Of a DNA stretch of 62,316 nt, positions 50,478-58,167 are shown piece after piece (within the stretch, counting starts at the first letter, position 1; each line of letters opens with the position of its first letter). The notes below the pieces were generated by a model that was not told the origin of the DNA, did not search any database, and saw nothing but the letters and a program-made list of their open reading frames with translations. Origin of the DNA: PALSA-1006 sp964532405 (lineage in GTDB: Bacteria > Pseudomonadota > Gammaproteobacteria > Burkholderiales > Gallionellaceae); assembly GCA_964532405.1 (NCBI GenBank), contig CAZHIC010000013.1, forward strand, positions 1 through 62,316, in the 5' to 3' direction. Made by a program: the position numbers and the translations under genes.

Positions 50478-51211
50478 CAGGTGTCTTTCAAATCGAGTGC
50501 TTGCCAAGTGCCGTGCAGCAGTCCCTGCAACGGACGAAAGTTGGCTTTATACGCCATTTTTTGGCTTTGTTTAATCCAGTATCCCAGATATAAATAGGGT
50601 AATTGCAGTTTGCGGCATAGCTCGATTTGCCACAGCACATTGAAGGTGCCAAAGCTGCTGCCCGCAATATCCGGGTCGTAGAAAGTGTAAACGGATGAAA
50701 GCCCGTCTTCGAGCACGTCGATAACGCTGACCATGCGCAACACGCCCCCCTCGCGAAATTCCACCAACATTGAATCGACATGGCTTTGCAGTAAGAAGTT
50801 GCGGTATTGTTCCGGGTTGTCGTTATTCATGCCCCCGTCGCGGTGACGCGCGTTTTGGTAACGCTGGTAGAGCGGGAAATATTCCGGGCGATCTTCAAGT
50901 GTATGCACGGTGACGTCGAGTCCCCGGTGCTGTTTCCGGCTGCGCCGCTGCGAGCGGTTCGCGCTAAAGCCTCCAATATCGATACGTGCCGGAACACACT
51001 CGCGACAGTTGTCGCAGTGCGGGCGATAGGTAAACGTGCCGCTGCGACGGAAGCCATGCCGCACCAATTCTGTGTAGAGCGGGGGCGTGATGAGAAAACT
51101 GGGCGCGGCGACTTGCGAGCGCGCTTCTCTGTCTGCCAAATAACTGCACGGATAGGGTGCGGTTAAATAGAACTGGAGAGCGGAAATGGGAATGTCGCGC
51201 GGCAGGTTCAT
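50477..51211 (-). CDS. bpt: Aspartate/glutamate leucyltransferase
   Basis: The 244 residues match the ATE1-related bacterial transferases: PYPCSYLADREARSQVA near the N-terminus, RPHCDNCRECVPARI, and YLGYWIKQSQKMAYKANFRP near the end. Bpt attaches Leu from Leu-tRNA to N-terminal Asp/Glu of proteins so that ClpS-ClpAP degrades them. The ATG at 51211 overlaps the aat stop; upstream open frame overlaps aat. Confidence 0.92.
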   Translation of the reverse strand: MNLPRDIPISALQFYLTAPYPCSYLADREARSQVAAPSFLITPPLYTELVRHGFRRSGTFTYRPHCDNCRECVPARIDIGGFSANRSQRRSRKQHRGLDVTVHTLEDRPEYFPLYQRYQNARHRDGGMNNDNPEQYRNFLLQSHVDSMLVEFREGGVLRMVSVIDVLEDGLSSVYTFYDPDIAGSSFGTFNVLWQIELCRKLQLPYLYLGYWIKQSQKMAYKANFRPLQGLLHGTWQALDLKDT

Positions 51212-51909
51212 TTGAAAAGATGGGGGTCGATTTGCCAAGTGTTGACGGGCGGACAGTGTATCAATTCCTGCAAGCGGCGGCTGAATTCGTCGCGCGGAAT
51301 TTCGCGTGCGCCGAGCGAGGCCAGATGCGGTGTATTCATCTGGCAGTCGATCATGCCGAATTCCCAGCACTCAAGCTGCTTGGCGAGGTGGGCGAGGGCG
51401 ATCTTGGAGGCGCCCGAGCGGCGGCTGAACATGGACTCACCGTAGAACATTCTGCCCAGCGCCATGCCGTACAGCCCGCCGACGAGTTCGCCGTCCATCC
51501 AGGTTTCCACTGAATGCGCGTAGCCCATGCGATGCAGTTCGCCATAGGCGGCGATCATTTCTTCCTGTATCCATGTGCCTGCTTGCCCTTCGCGCGATAC
51601 GGCGCAGGCACGCATTACCTGCTCGAAGGTGCTGTCGATGCGTACCTCGTAGTCGCCGTTGCGCAAAGTCTTGCGCAAGGAATGCGAGATTTTGAATTCG
51701 CCGGGGAACAGCACCATGCGCGGATCGGGGCTCCACCACAGGATGGGATCGTCCGCGTTGAACCACGGGAATATGCCGTGGCGATAAGCATCCAGCAGGC
51801 GTTCGGGAGACAAGTCGCCACCTGCCGCGAGCAGTCCGTTGGGCTGTTCGAGAGCCAGTTCCACTGGCGGAAAGGGTTGTTTGTCCTGTAGCAGGAAGAT
51901 TGATTTCAC
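51208..51909 (-). CDS. aat: Leucyl/phenylalanyl-tRNA-protein transferase
   Basis: The 233 residues show PNGLLAAGGDLSPERLLDAYRHGIFPWF, ILWWSPDPRMVL, GTWIQEEMIAAYGELHRMGYAHSVE (in part) and YGESMFSRRSGASK, the Aat pattern. It adds Leu/Phe to N-terminal Lys/Arg and, with Bpt, forms the bacterial N-degron pathway. First gene of aat-bpt-membrane protein. Confidence 0.95.
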   Translation of the reverse strand: MKSIFLLQDKQPFPPVELALEQPNGLLAAGGDLSPERLLDAYRHGIFPWFNADDPILWWSPDPRMVLFPGEFKISHSLRKTLRNGDYEVRIDSTFEQVMRACAVSREGQAGTWIQEEMIAAYGELHRMGYAHSVETWMDGELVGGLYGMALGRMFYGESMFSRRSGASKIALAHLAKQLECWEFGMIDCQMNTPHLASLGAREIPRDEFSRRLQELIHCPPVNTWQIDPHLFK

Positions 51910-51925
51910 TGGGGTATAGGTCGTT

Positions 51926-51965
51926 CGCTATATAGGCAGCTTGTATTATTTGTGCTTATATAGCG
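51926..51965. promoter_or_regulatory. 9-bp inverted repeat in the aat / 51999 divergent control region
   Basis: CGCTATATA (51926-51934) and TATATAGCG (51957-51965) are perfect inverted copies separated by 22 bp containing TATTAT. They lie between divergent genes, so an operator or paired -10 regions is possible. Confidence 0.5.
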
Positions 51966-51998
51966 TCCTGTTGAGCGGCGTCAAGGCTTGGAGGATTT

Positions 51999-53537
51999 AT
52001 GTTGGCAGGGTTGTTCGGAAAGAAATCAGATCATCCGTTGGTGAATCTAAAATCGGCGCAGCAGGTGTTGGCCGATGTGCCGAAGATAGATGCGTTAAAA
52101 GCATTGCAGGAATTGACCAGTTGGGTCGAGTCGTTGCGCGACCATGCGGACGAGTTCAAATTGGATCATCAGGTTGCGGTGCTACGCTTGCTGGACGAGG
52201 CGGCGCAACCCCATGTGCGCAAGTTGCTGCGCGATTATTTTGCCCTGCAACCCCTGGGCAAGTTTCAGGAAAATCGTATATGGGCAGCGCTGAATGATTT
52301 TTTTACGCTGAGCGAGCAGTCCTATACAAACATCCTTGCGCGCTGTCGCAAAGGCGATCGTAATGCGTCGGCAGTCAAGCCGCAATTGGCGCTACTGGCG
52401 GCGCGCGGTATCGCTGCCGCAACGAACCGGTTGAAACTTGCGGCAGTGCGTTATGCGCCGATCGATCCGACTTTGTGGGCGCACCTTGCAGAGATTTATT
52501 CTTACGCGGAAGTACAAAATTTTCTGGATGAATCGCTTTTTCTTTATCCCGGCACGGGAATAAATACCTCGGTTGGACGTGAGTTCGCCGGAGTGATGGT
52601 GTGGTTCGCGGTGGGTACCGGTTCCTTGCCTTCTTTGCATATCCATATTGCCGAGCGCCTCGTCGCGCATTTGAATAAATACTTGATGGTAGGCGCGCAG
52701 GCAGCGGCAGGCAGTCAATGGGTTGTCAATCTGGTGCAGCCGACACCGCCGATGCGGGTGAATGCGGAAACGACGATCCATCCGAGTGTGCGTTTTATCG
52801 GGACAGGGGATGCGGAGGGGGCGCTCAATGATCTGGTGAAATCGCTGGAAAAAGGCATCCTGCCGCAGGACGTCAATCTGGGCGGGGCGGTGTATGAGGC
52901 CGAATTGGTGCGCGACGTTGCGCGGCAATTGCTCGCGCGCTGCATCTTGCCGCCGCCGGCACGCCGCAATGTGCGCCGCAAGATAAAAGTGAATCTGCAT
53001 GTGGCGAATGGATTTTTCAAACTGGTCGAAAATACCGATGTCGGTTTGAATTTCAACAGCGAGCCCAACGAGAGTTGGGAGGTCGAAGACATCAGTGTGA
53101 CCGGGTTTCGTAGCGTGATGGCCTCGTCCGCTCTGGATAGCGTCAAGATCGGCTCGCTGATCGGCAGCAAGCCGGAAAATGTCGGGAGCTGGGGCGTCGG
53201 CATCGTGCGTCGTTTAAGTCGCGATGCGCAAAACAATCTGCATGTCGGGGTCGAGATGTTGTCCAATCAGGTGGTCGGTGTTTCGCTGGGCGCGCGCGAC
53301 CATTCCGGTTCCGGTGAAAACAATCTGGCCTTGTATCTCAATAAACCGAATGACAATAGCGGCGAGGCGTGGCTGCTGATGAAGCCGGGCGCATTCTTGG
53401 CCAATCGCAGTTTCAATATGGGGATAGGCGACAAGACCTACCTGTTATTGCCGCTCGGTCTGGTGGAAAGCGGCGAGGATTATGATCTGGCGCGTTACCG
53501 CAAAATGGAGCAGGACACGGATAGCGACGAGAGCTGA
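51999..53537 (+). CDS. Large uncharacterised protein, possible C-terminal PilZ-like domain
   Basis: The 512 residues are soluble, with a mainly helical N-terminal half (LQELTSWVESLRDHADEFKLDHQ, HVRKLLRDYF) and a beta-rich C-terminal part. RRKIKVNLHVANGFFKLVEN followed by WEVEDISVTGFRSVM recalls the RxxxR...(D/N)xSxxG pattern of c-di-GMP-binding PilZ domains, but the match is weak. GGAGGATTT precedes the ATG. It stands alone, divergent from aat. No enzyme motif is seen. Confidence 0.6.
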   Translation: MLAGLFGKKSDHPLVNLKSAQQVLADVPKIDALKALQELTSWVESLRDHADEFKLDHQVAVLRLLDEAAQPHVRKLLRDYFALQPLGKFQENRIWAALNDFFTLSEQSYTNILARCRKGDRNASAVKPQLALLAARGIAAATNRLKLAAVRYAPIDPTLWAHLAEIYSYAEVQNFLDESLFLYPGTGINTSVGREFAGVMVWFAVGTGSLPSLHIHIAERLVAHLNKYLMVGAQAAAGSQWVVNLVQPTPPMRVNAETTIHPSVRFIGTGDAEGALNDLVKSLEKGILPQDVNLGGAVYEAELVRDVARQLLARCILPPPARRNVRRKIKVNLHVANGFFKLVENTDVGLNFNSEPNESWEVEDISVTGFRSVMASSALDSVKIGSLIGSKPENVGSWGVGIVRRLSRDAQNNLHVGVEMLSNQVVGVSLGARDHSGSGENNLALYLNKPNDNSGEAWLLMKPGAFLANRSFNMGIGDKTYLLLPLGLVESGEDYDLARYRKMEQDTDSDES

Positions 53538-53639
53538 GTCAAAGCGCCGCACAGCAATCAAAGAACCTGCGGATAAGTTTATTTTTTTGTTTATGGCCCG
53601 GCACTCGTATTCTCAATATTCACAATTAAGCGCGATATT

Positions 53640-54275
53640 TTAAAAATGGCGTCGGTACCCTAAGACAAGAAAATCTTCACCGTTAGCGCCATCATCATTA
53701 AGCGAATCGTATATGGCAGAACGATGGTGCAGCCGCACAAAAGCTTCTTTCGATTTCATCTGGGGAAGTGAGAAAGCCGCTTCGATAAGCAGGAAGTTTA
53801 GCGTACGGCTGCCTTTGCCGCTTATTATGCCTCGCTCCAATGGACTTACAGATGTTGTGTAAGAAGCGCCAAAAGGGCCAAAACGAAAATCAGTTTGCAG
53901 TGTTTCTTTCCAAGGAAAACTGCTCCATCGAAGAACAGGAGCAATGGCTATTTCACTCAAAGATGCCAAGCCAAATTGCTGGCCGACCATGCCGTCTATT
54001 TCCAAAGATAACGGCAGCGCTTTGGAGCGCCAGACAGTTCTGCTTGCAGTAAGAGCAATTATATATTGACTTAGAAATGTTGCGTTTTGATTAGTTAATA
54101 ATCCAGCAGGCTCTGAATGGTAATATTGACCGCCGTACCCTCCAATACTCCAGTCCGATTCATCGCAAAAAGCACTAGCCGGAATCATCAGGAATGCAGA
54201 CAGAAATATGAAAGATAGCTGCTGCGGCTCCCCCCGAAGCGGATAGCTGCGTAGATATTTTTTCGAAAAATTCAA
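53640..54275 (-). CDS. Outer-membrane beta-barrel, possible PagL-like lipid A deacylase
   Basis: The proposed TTG start at 54275 has GGAAG upstream and gives 211 residues with a signal peptide (FIFLSAFLMIPASAFC). The mature part is rich in alternating aromatic strands. The C-terminal LHHRSAIYDSLNDDGANGEDFLVLGYRRHF, ending in Phe, resembles acyloxyacyl-hydrolase/PagL proteins, where a His-x-Ser pair is catalytic. The similarity is partial, so an unrelated small barrel is possible. The frame upstream to 54476 shows no signal. Confidence 0.5.
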   Translation of the reverse strand: MNFSKKYLRSYPLRGEPQQLSFIFLSAFLMIPASAFCDESDWSIGGYGGQYYHSEPAGLLTNQNATFLSQYIIALTASRTVWRSKALPLSLEIDGMVGQQFGLASLSEIAIAPVLRWSSFPWKETLQTDFRFGPFGASYTTSVSPLERGIISGKGSRTLNFLLIEAAFSLPQMKSKEAFVRLHHRSAIYDSLNDDGANGEDFLVLGYRRHF

Positions 54276-54497
54276 CAGCGAACTTCCGCAAAGAACAATG
54301 TTGAGACATACAAGGATGCCGCCCTTCGACAATACAGTTGATAAAGCCCCCAGAATTACCTTAACCCCTAACGCTGCATCTTTGAATTGGAGTTGCGGCA
54401 ATTGGGTTGCTGGGCGGCCAATAAAATCAGAGCGTGTTATTGTTGAAAAGCGGCGGTTGAAGAGCGTTCGCATCAAGAAATCTGTGTTTGTCCGTGG

Positions 54498-55169
54498 CTA
54501 AGAAGTTCTTTTCAAACGCGGCGAGAGCCAAGCCTCGATGTCGCGTACCTCTTCCTGACATAGCGAATGCGGCATGGCGTATTCGTGCCACTCCACTTGG
54601 TAGCCTTGTTGCAGCAGTATTTTTTCCGACGATCTTCCCAACGTATACGGCACGATAGGGTCGCTACGTCCATGCGCCATGAATATCGGTGTTTTTTTTG
54701 CGGTGCTAGCGGCTTCTTCTTTCAATGTGTCTGCTAACGGTAGATAAGTCGAAAGCGCAAGGATGCCGCCCAGTCGTTCGGCGTAGCGCAAGCCGGTGTG
54801 TAGCGCAATCGCACCGCCTTGGGAGAAACCTGCGAGGAAGATGTCTTCCGGAAGTATTCCCCGCGCTTTTTCTTGGGCAATGAGTTTTTCAATTTCCGAC
54901 TGTGAGGCGCGCACGCCTGCGGCATCTTGCTTTGATCCGATATCGGTCGCCACGATGTCATACCACGAACGCATGATGTAGCCGCCGTTGAGGGTGACGG
55001 GTTGCTCGGGGGCGTGCGGAAAAATATAGCGCACCGCCACGGGCAGATTCATTTCTTCGGCGATGGGCACGAAGTCTTCGCCATCTGCGCCCAAGCCGTG
55101 CAGCCAGATGATGCTGTGGTGAGGGGCGGACGCGGTGTCCAGCGTGATGTGAGGGAGAATAGTGGGCAT
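54498..55169 (-). CDS. Carboxylesterase/phospholipase family alpha/beta hydrolase
   Basis: The 223 residues match the Pseudomonas carboxylesterase II group: IIWLHGLGADGEDFVPIAEE, the nucleophile Ser in LAGFSQGGAIAL, Asp in AHGRSDPIVPY and His in EYAMPHSLCQEE. It hydrolyses short acyl esters; the natural substrate is unknown. Single gene, in the opposite direction to the chemoreceptor operon. Confidence 0.9.
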   Translation of the reverse strand: MPTILPHITLDTASAPHHSIIWLHGLGADGEDFVPIAEEMNLPVAVRYIFPHAPEQPVTLNGGYIMRSWYDIVATDIGSKQDAAGVRASQSEIEKLIAQEKARGILPEDIFLAGFSQGGAIALHTGLRYAERLGGILALSTYLPLADTLKEEAASTAKKTPIFMAHGRSDPIVPYTLGRSSEKILLQQGYQVEWHEYAMPHSLCQEEVRDIEAWLSPRLKRTS

Positions 55170-55235
55170 ATTTGATTTCTAATCGGCGTTATGAGGAGTC
55201 AATGGTATGGTTGCGATGCCATCCTAACCGACACC

Positions 55236-55262
55236 TAAAGATTAAGGCTATTGTGCCGATAA
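55236..55262 (+). promoter_or_regulatory. Sigma-28 (FliA) promoter of the PAS-chemoreceptor operon
   Basis: TAAA (55236-55239), exactly 15 bases, GCCGATAA (55255-55262): a full match to the flagellar sigma-28 consensus. It lies 100 bp before the PAS gene start and points at it. Confidence 0.82.
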
Positions 55263-55286
55263 CAACTAGGAATGGCTATAAAAAAT

Positions 55287-55332
55287 ATAACCTATGACTT
55301 GGTGGCTTGCTGCCTTAGGTCAGATGGCTAGT
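55287..55332 (-). repeat. Palindromic repeat family 'ACTAGCCAT', copy D
   Basis: On the minus strand it reads ACTAGCCATCTGACCTAAGG...CCACCAAGTCATAGGTTAT, a diverged 46-bp relative of copies A and B. It lies between the sigma-28 promoter and the PAS gene, so it is transcribed as part of the 5' leader. Confidence 0.55.
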
Positions 55333-55361
55333 AGTTTTACCAAATAGTGCTGGGAGGCAAA

Positions 55362-55880
55362 GTGAAGAGAGACATTACGCCGACTTCGGTCGAGAAGGTC
55401 ATGCGTGAGGACGATTTCATCGTCTCAATGACCGACACAACGGGAAGGGTCACCTACGGAAACAGGACATTTATCGAGTTCTCCGGCTACAGCGAGGACG
55501 AATTAATCGGTACCCAGCACAACATCATTCGTCACCCGGACATGCCACGTGCGGTGTTCAATCTGCTATGGAGCAAGATTGCCAATCGCGAAGAGTGCTT
55601 TGCTTATGTGAAAAACATGGCTAAAGACGGCAGTTTCTATTGGGTGTTCACCAACGTGACACCAACCTTTGATTCTTCGGGAAGTATCACGGGATATTTT
55701 TCGGTACGGCGCAAGCCCAAGGCGAGTGGCGTTAAAACGGCGAGCGAGGTTTATCGCCTCATGTTGGAAGCAGAAAAAAAAGCCGGGCCGGCGAATGCCA
55801 TCGCAGCCTCCACCAAAACTCTGGTTAATATTTTGACTGAAAAGGGGCTCAGCTATGACGAACTCGTCCTTGCTATTTAA
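55362..55880 (+). CDS. PAS-domain redox/energy sensor (Aer N-terminal half)
   Basis: The 172 residues contain an Aer-type PAS fold: DDFIVSMTDTTGRVTYGNRTFIEFSGYSEDELIG, HNIIRHPDMPRAVF and GSFYWVFTNVTPTFD (all in parts). In Aer this domain binds FAD and senses redox state. The start is GTG 55362 with GGGAGG upstream. It ends inside the start of the chemoreceptor gene (26-base overlap), so sensor and signalling domain are two polypeptides. Confidence 0.9.
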   Translation: MKRDITPTSVEKVMREDDFIVSMTDTTGRVTYGNRTFIEFSGYSEDELIGTQHNIIRHPDMPRAVFNLLWSKIANREECFAYVKNMAKDGSFYWVFTNVTPTFDSSGSITGYFSVRRKPKASGVKTASEVYRLMLEAEKKAGPANAIAASTKTLVNILTEKGLSYDELVLAI

Positions 55881-57324
55881 ATTCTCCGCATTGTTGTGGT
55901 CGTTTTCCTTCGGCATCCTTGTCATCATCCTGACGAGCTTTGTCATGCACGGTGTGGATGTCTATATGTTGGGGTTTATGGTGATTTCTGTCGCCGTGTC
56001 CGGCTACGGGCAGTTGCTGGCGCGACGCTGGTTGGCGCCTGTCGCAAAATTAAAAGTCGTTATCGACGAAGTGGCGCAGGGAAAATTCAATAATCGCGTG
56101 ATTGGCGTCTCTGGGAATAAGGATGAGATTAGCTTGTTGTGTTGGAGCGTGAATGACATGCTGGATCAGCTCGGTACGTTCTTTCGCGAACAGGAAACTA
56201 GTTTCCGTTCTAATCTGGCGGGCAATTTTTATCGCACCGCGATGAATGTGGGGCTGCATGGCGGATTCAAGAAGGGACTGGTTAATCAGAATGTCTTGAT
56301 TGCCGGCATGGCGGAGCAAAAAATGTCATCCATGCGCACCAAGATGTTGTCGCGGGTGCATACCCTGAATACCGATAACTTGTTGCAGAATATGTCCTCA
56401 AGTCAGCAGGACATGAAGGTGATCACCGACAATATGGAGCGCTTGGCGTCGCTGGCGAAACAAACGCGCGAAGATGCCGATGAAAGTCGCAGTTCGGTCA
56501 AGGACGTCGTGCAACGATTGTCCGGTATCGTCGAGCGGGTGAATCGCGCCAATGAGGCGATCACCGAGCTGAATGCACGCAGTGCCGAGATTACCAAGGC
56601 GGTCGGCTTGATCAATTCGATCGCCGACCAAACCAATTTGCTGGCCTTGAATGCGGCGATTGAAGCGGCACGCGCGGGCGAAGCGGGGCGCGGCTTTGCG
56701 GTCGTTGCCGACGAGGTGCGCAAGTTGGCGGAAAACACCAAGAATGCTTCCGAGTCGATCGGCAAGATCATGCTCATGCTGCAAGACGATGCTTCCAGGA
56801 TGCAAAAGGACTCCGGGGAGATGCACGAAATCGCCAATTCTTCGCAAACTGTCATCAGTCGTCTGGAGCATAAATTTACACAATTCAACGAATCGGCAGT
56901 GACCACGTTGATGGGCGCCCGTTATGCGCAAGACCTCAGTTTCGCTTCCCTGATCAAAGTGGATCACATGATTTATAAACAACGCGCGTATGTGTTGATC
57001 AACGATCCCGACAATCAGGAAATCAGAAGTGCGGTGGCGGTTGATCACAACGATTGCCGGCTGGGAAAATGGTATGCCGGTACGGGTAAAGAGGTGTTCG
57101 GCGATACGCCCTCATTCCGTAAGTTGCTCGACCCCCATAGCAAAGTGCATAGCAGTGTGCATGACATGGTGGCGATGCTGGGCCAGCCCTGGGAGAAAGA
57201 TGACGTATTGCAAGATCGGATATTCAATGCGCTGGAGCGTGCCGAAGAGGCCAGCATGGGGGTGATGCAGGCTATCGATCAGGTGGTGACCGACAAGCAC
57301 CCGGAGATGAGCAAGGGCGGCTGA
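55855..57324 (+). CDS. Methyl-accepting chemotaxis protein with C-terminal CZB domain
   Basis: In 489 residues, two membrane helices (about 10-55) without a periplasmic domain are followed by a HAMP-like segment, the signalling hairpin (IADQTNLLALNAAIEAARAGE, GFAVVADEVRKLAE) and a C-terminal chemoreceptor zinc-binding domain (VDHMIYKQRAYVL, DHNDCRLGKWYAGTG, HSKVHSSVHDMVAML) with the conserved His and Cys ligands. It probably signals for the co-encoded PAS protein, and CZB may report zinc or oxidants. Transcribed from a sigma-28 promoter and followed by a terminator. Confidence 0.93.
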   Translation: MTNSSLLFKFSALLWSFSFGILVIILTSFVMHGVDVYMLGFMVISVAVSGYGQLLARRWLAPVAKLKVVIDEVAQGKFNNRVIGVSGNKDEISLLCWSVNDMLDQLGTFFREQETSFRSNLAGNFYRTAMNVGLHGGFKKGLVNQNVLIAGMAEQKMSSMRTKMLSRVHTLNTDNLLQNMSSSQQDMKVITDNMERLASLAKQTREDADESRSSVKDVVQRLSGIVERVNRANEAITELNARSAEITKAVGLINSIADQTNLLALNAAIEAARAGEAGRGFAVVADEVRKLAENTKNASESIGKIMLMLQDDASRMQKDSGEMHEIANSSQTVISRLEHKFTQFNESAVTTLMGARYAQDLSFASLIKVDHMIYKQRAYVLINDPDNQEIRSAVAVDHNDCRLGKWYAGTGKEVFGDTPSFRKLLDPHSKVHSSVHDMVAMLGQPWEKDDVLQDRIFNALERAEEASMGVMQAIDQVVTDKHPEMSKGG

Positions 57325-57371
57325 TAATTGATGCAAGCTCGATGAGCTTCAAATTAATGGCAATATTAACC

Positions 57372-57406
57372 AGCGGGGATGAACGATGTTCATCCCCGCT
57401 TGATTT
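57372..57406 (+). terminator. Rho-independent terminator after the chemoreceptor gene
   Basis: AGCGGGGATGAAC-GAT-GTTCATCCCCGCT is a perfect 13-bp stem, followed by TGATTTT. Confidence 0.9.
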
Positions 57407-57418
57407 TGGCAGCACTGC

Positions 57419-57490
57419 TTATGGGGCTTGCTCGGTTTCGGGAATGATGTCGCGCAATACCTGAAAAATCTCGCGGTAATTCTTAGGTGG
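57419..57490 (-). pseudogene. Displaced 3' end of a second darP allele
   Basis: On the minus strand this encodes PPKNYREIFQVLRDIIPETEQAP and a stop, against PPKSYREIFQVLRDIIPESQ and a stop in the intact gene. Identity ends sharply at 57490. The different C-terminus shows it is the end of another darP allele, not a copy of the adjacent one. 74 bp of unrelated sequence separate it from the intact gene. Confidence 0.82.
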
Positions 57491-57564
57491 GCTGCTCTGA
57501 CACGGTGGGGCGTAGCCCTCTGGTGCGGGAAGAGCTTGCGAGCCGCCGGTCTTTGCGTTTCACT

Positions 57565-58092
57565 TCACTGTGATTCGGGAATGATGTCGCGCAATACCTG
57601 AAATATCTCGCGGTAGCTCTTAGGTGGCTTCAGCAGCTCTTTTTCCTTGAGCGCATTGCGTACCAACGTCCGCAAGCGTTGTGCATCTGCTTGCGGGTGG
57701 GCGGCCAGCAGTTCGGTGAGGGCATCCGGCTCTTCCAGCAGGCGCTCGCGCCAGCGCTCCACTTGATGCAACCAGGCGATGTGCTGGCGCGAGGTGCCGT
57801 TCCATGTTTCCAGCTTGGCGATAATGGGGGCTGTTTCCACATCGCGCATCAGCCTGCCGATGTATTGCATCTGGCGATTTATCGCACCGAATTTAGTCAT
57901 GCGCTTCACCTCAATGATGGCGTCGCGCAAGTTTTCCGGGATTTCCACTTCCTTCAGTTGATCTTTGCTCAAGGCAACCAATTGCTCGCCGATGTCTTGC
58001 AAATCGTGCATTTGTTTCTTGATCTTGGTCTTGCTGGGGGGTAGGTCGGCGAGGTCTTCGTCGTCTGGGTGCTGATCCGGGTGCTTATTCAT
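57565..58092 (-). CDS. darP: Ribosome-associated protein DarP (YjgA)
   Basis: The 175 residues match the YjgA/DUF615 family: PPSKTKIKKQMHDLQDIGEQLVALS near the N-terminus, KMTKFGAINRQMQYIGRLMR in the centre (here KRMTKFGAINRQ) and KPPKSYREIFQVLRDII at the end. It associates with the 50S subunit late in assembly. It is divergent from pmbA, the usual neighbour. Confidence 0.93.
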   Translation of the reverse strand: MNKHPDQHPDDEDLADLPPSKTKIKKQMHDLQDIGEQLVALSKDQLKEVEIPENLRDAIIEVKRMTKFGAINRQMQYIGRLMRDVETAPIIAKLETWNGTSRQHIAWLHQVERWRERLLEEPDALTELLAAHPQADAQRLRTLVRNALKEKELLKPPKSYREIFQVLRDIIPESQ

Positions 58093-58167
58093 GGCTGGGT
58101 CGGTAAATATAAACAGATGTTGATATGATAGCGTCTTCTAAGAAATCATTTTCCTAAAATTCTGTTT

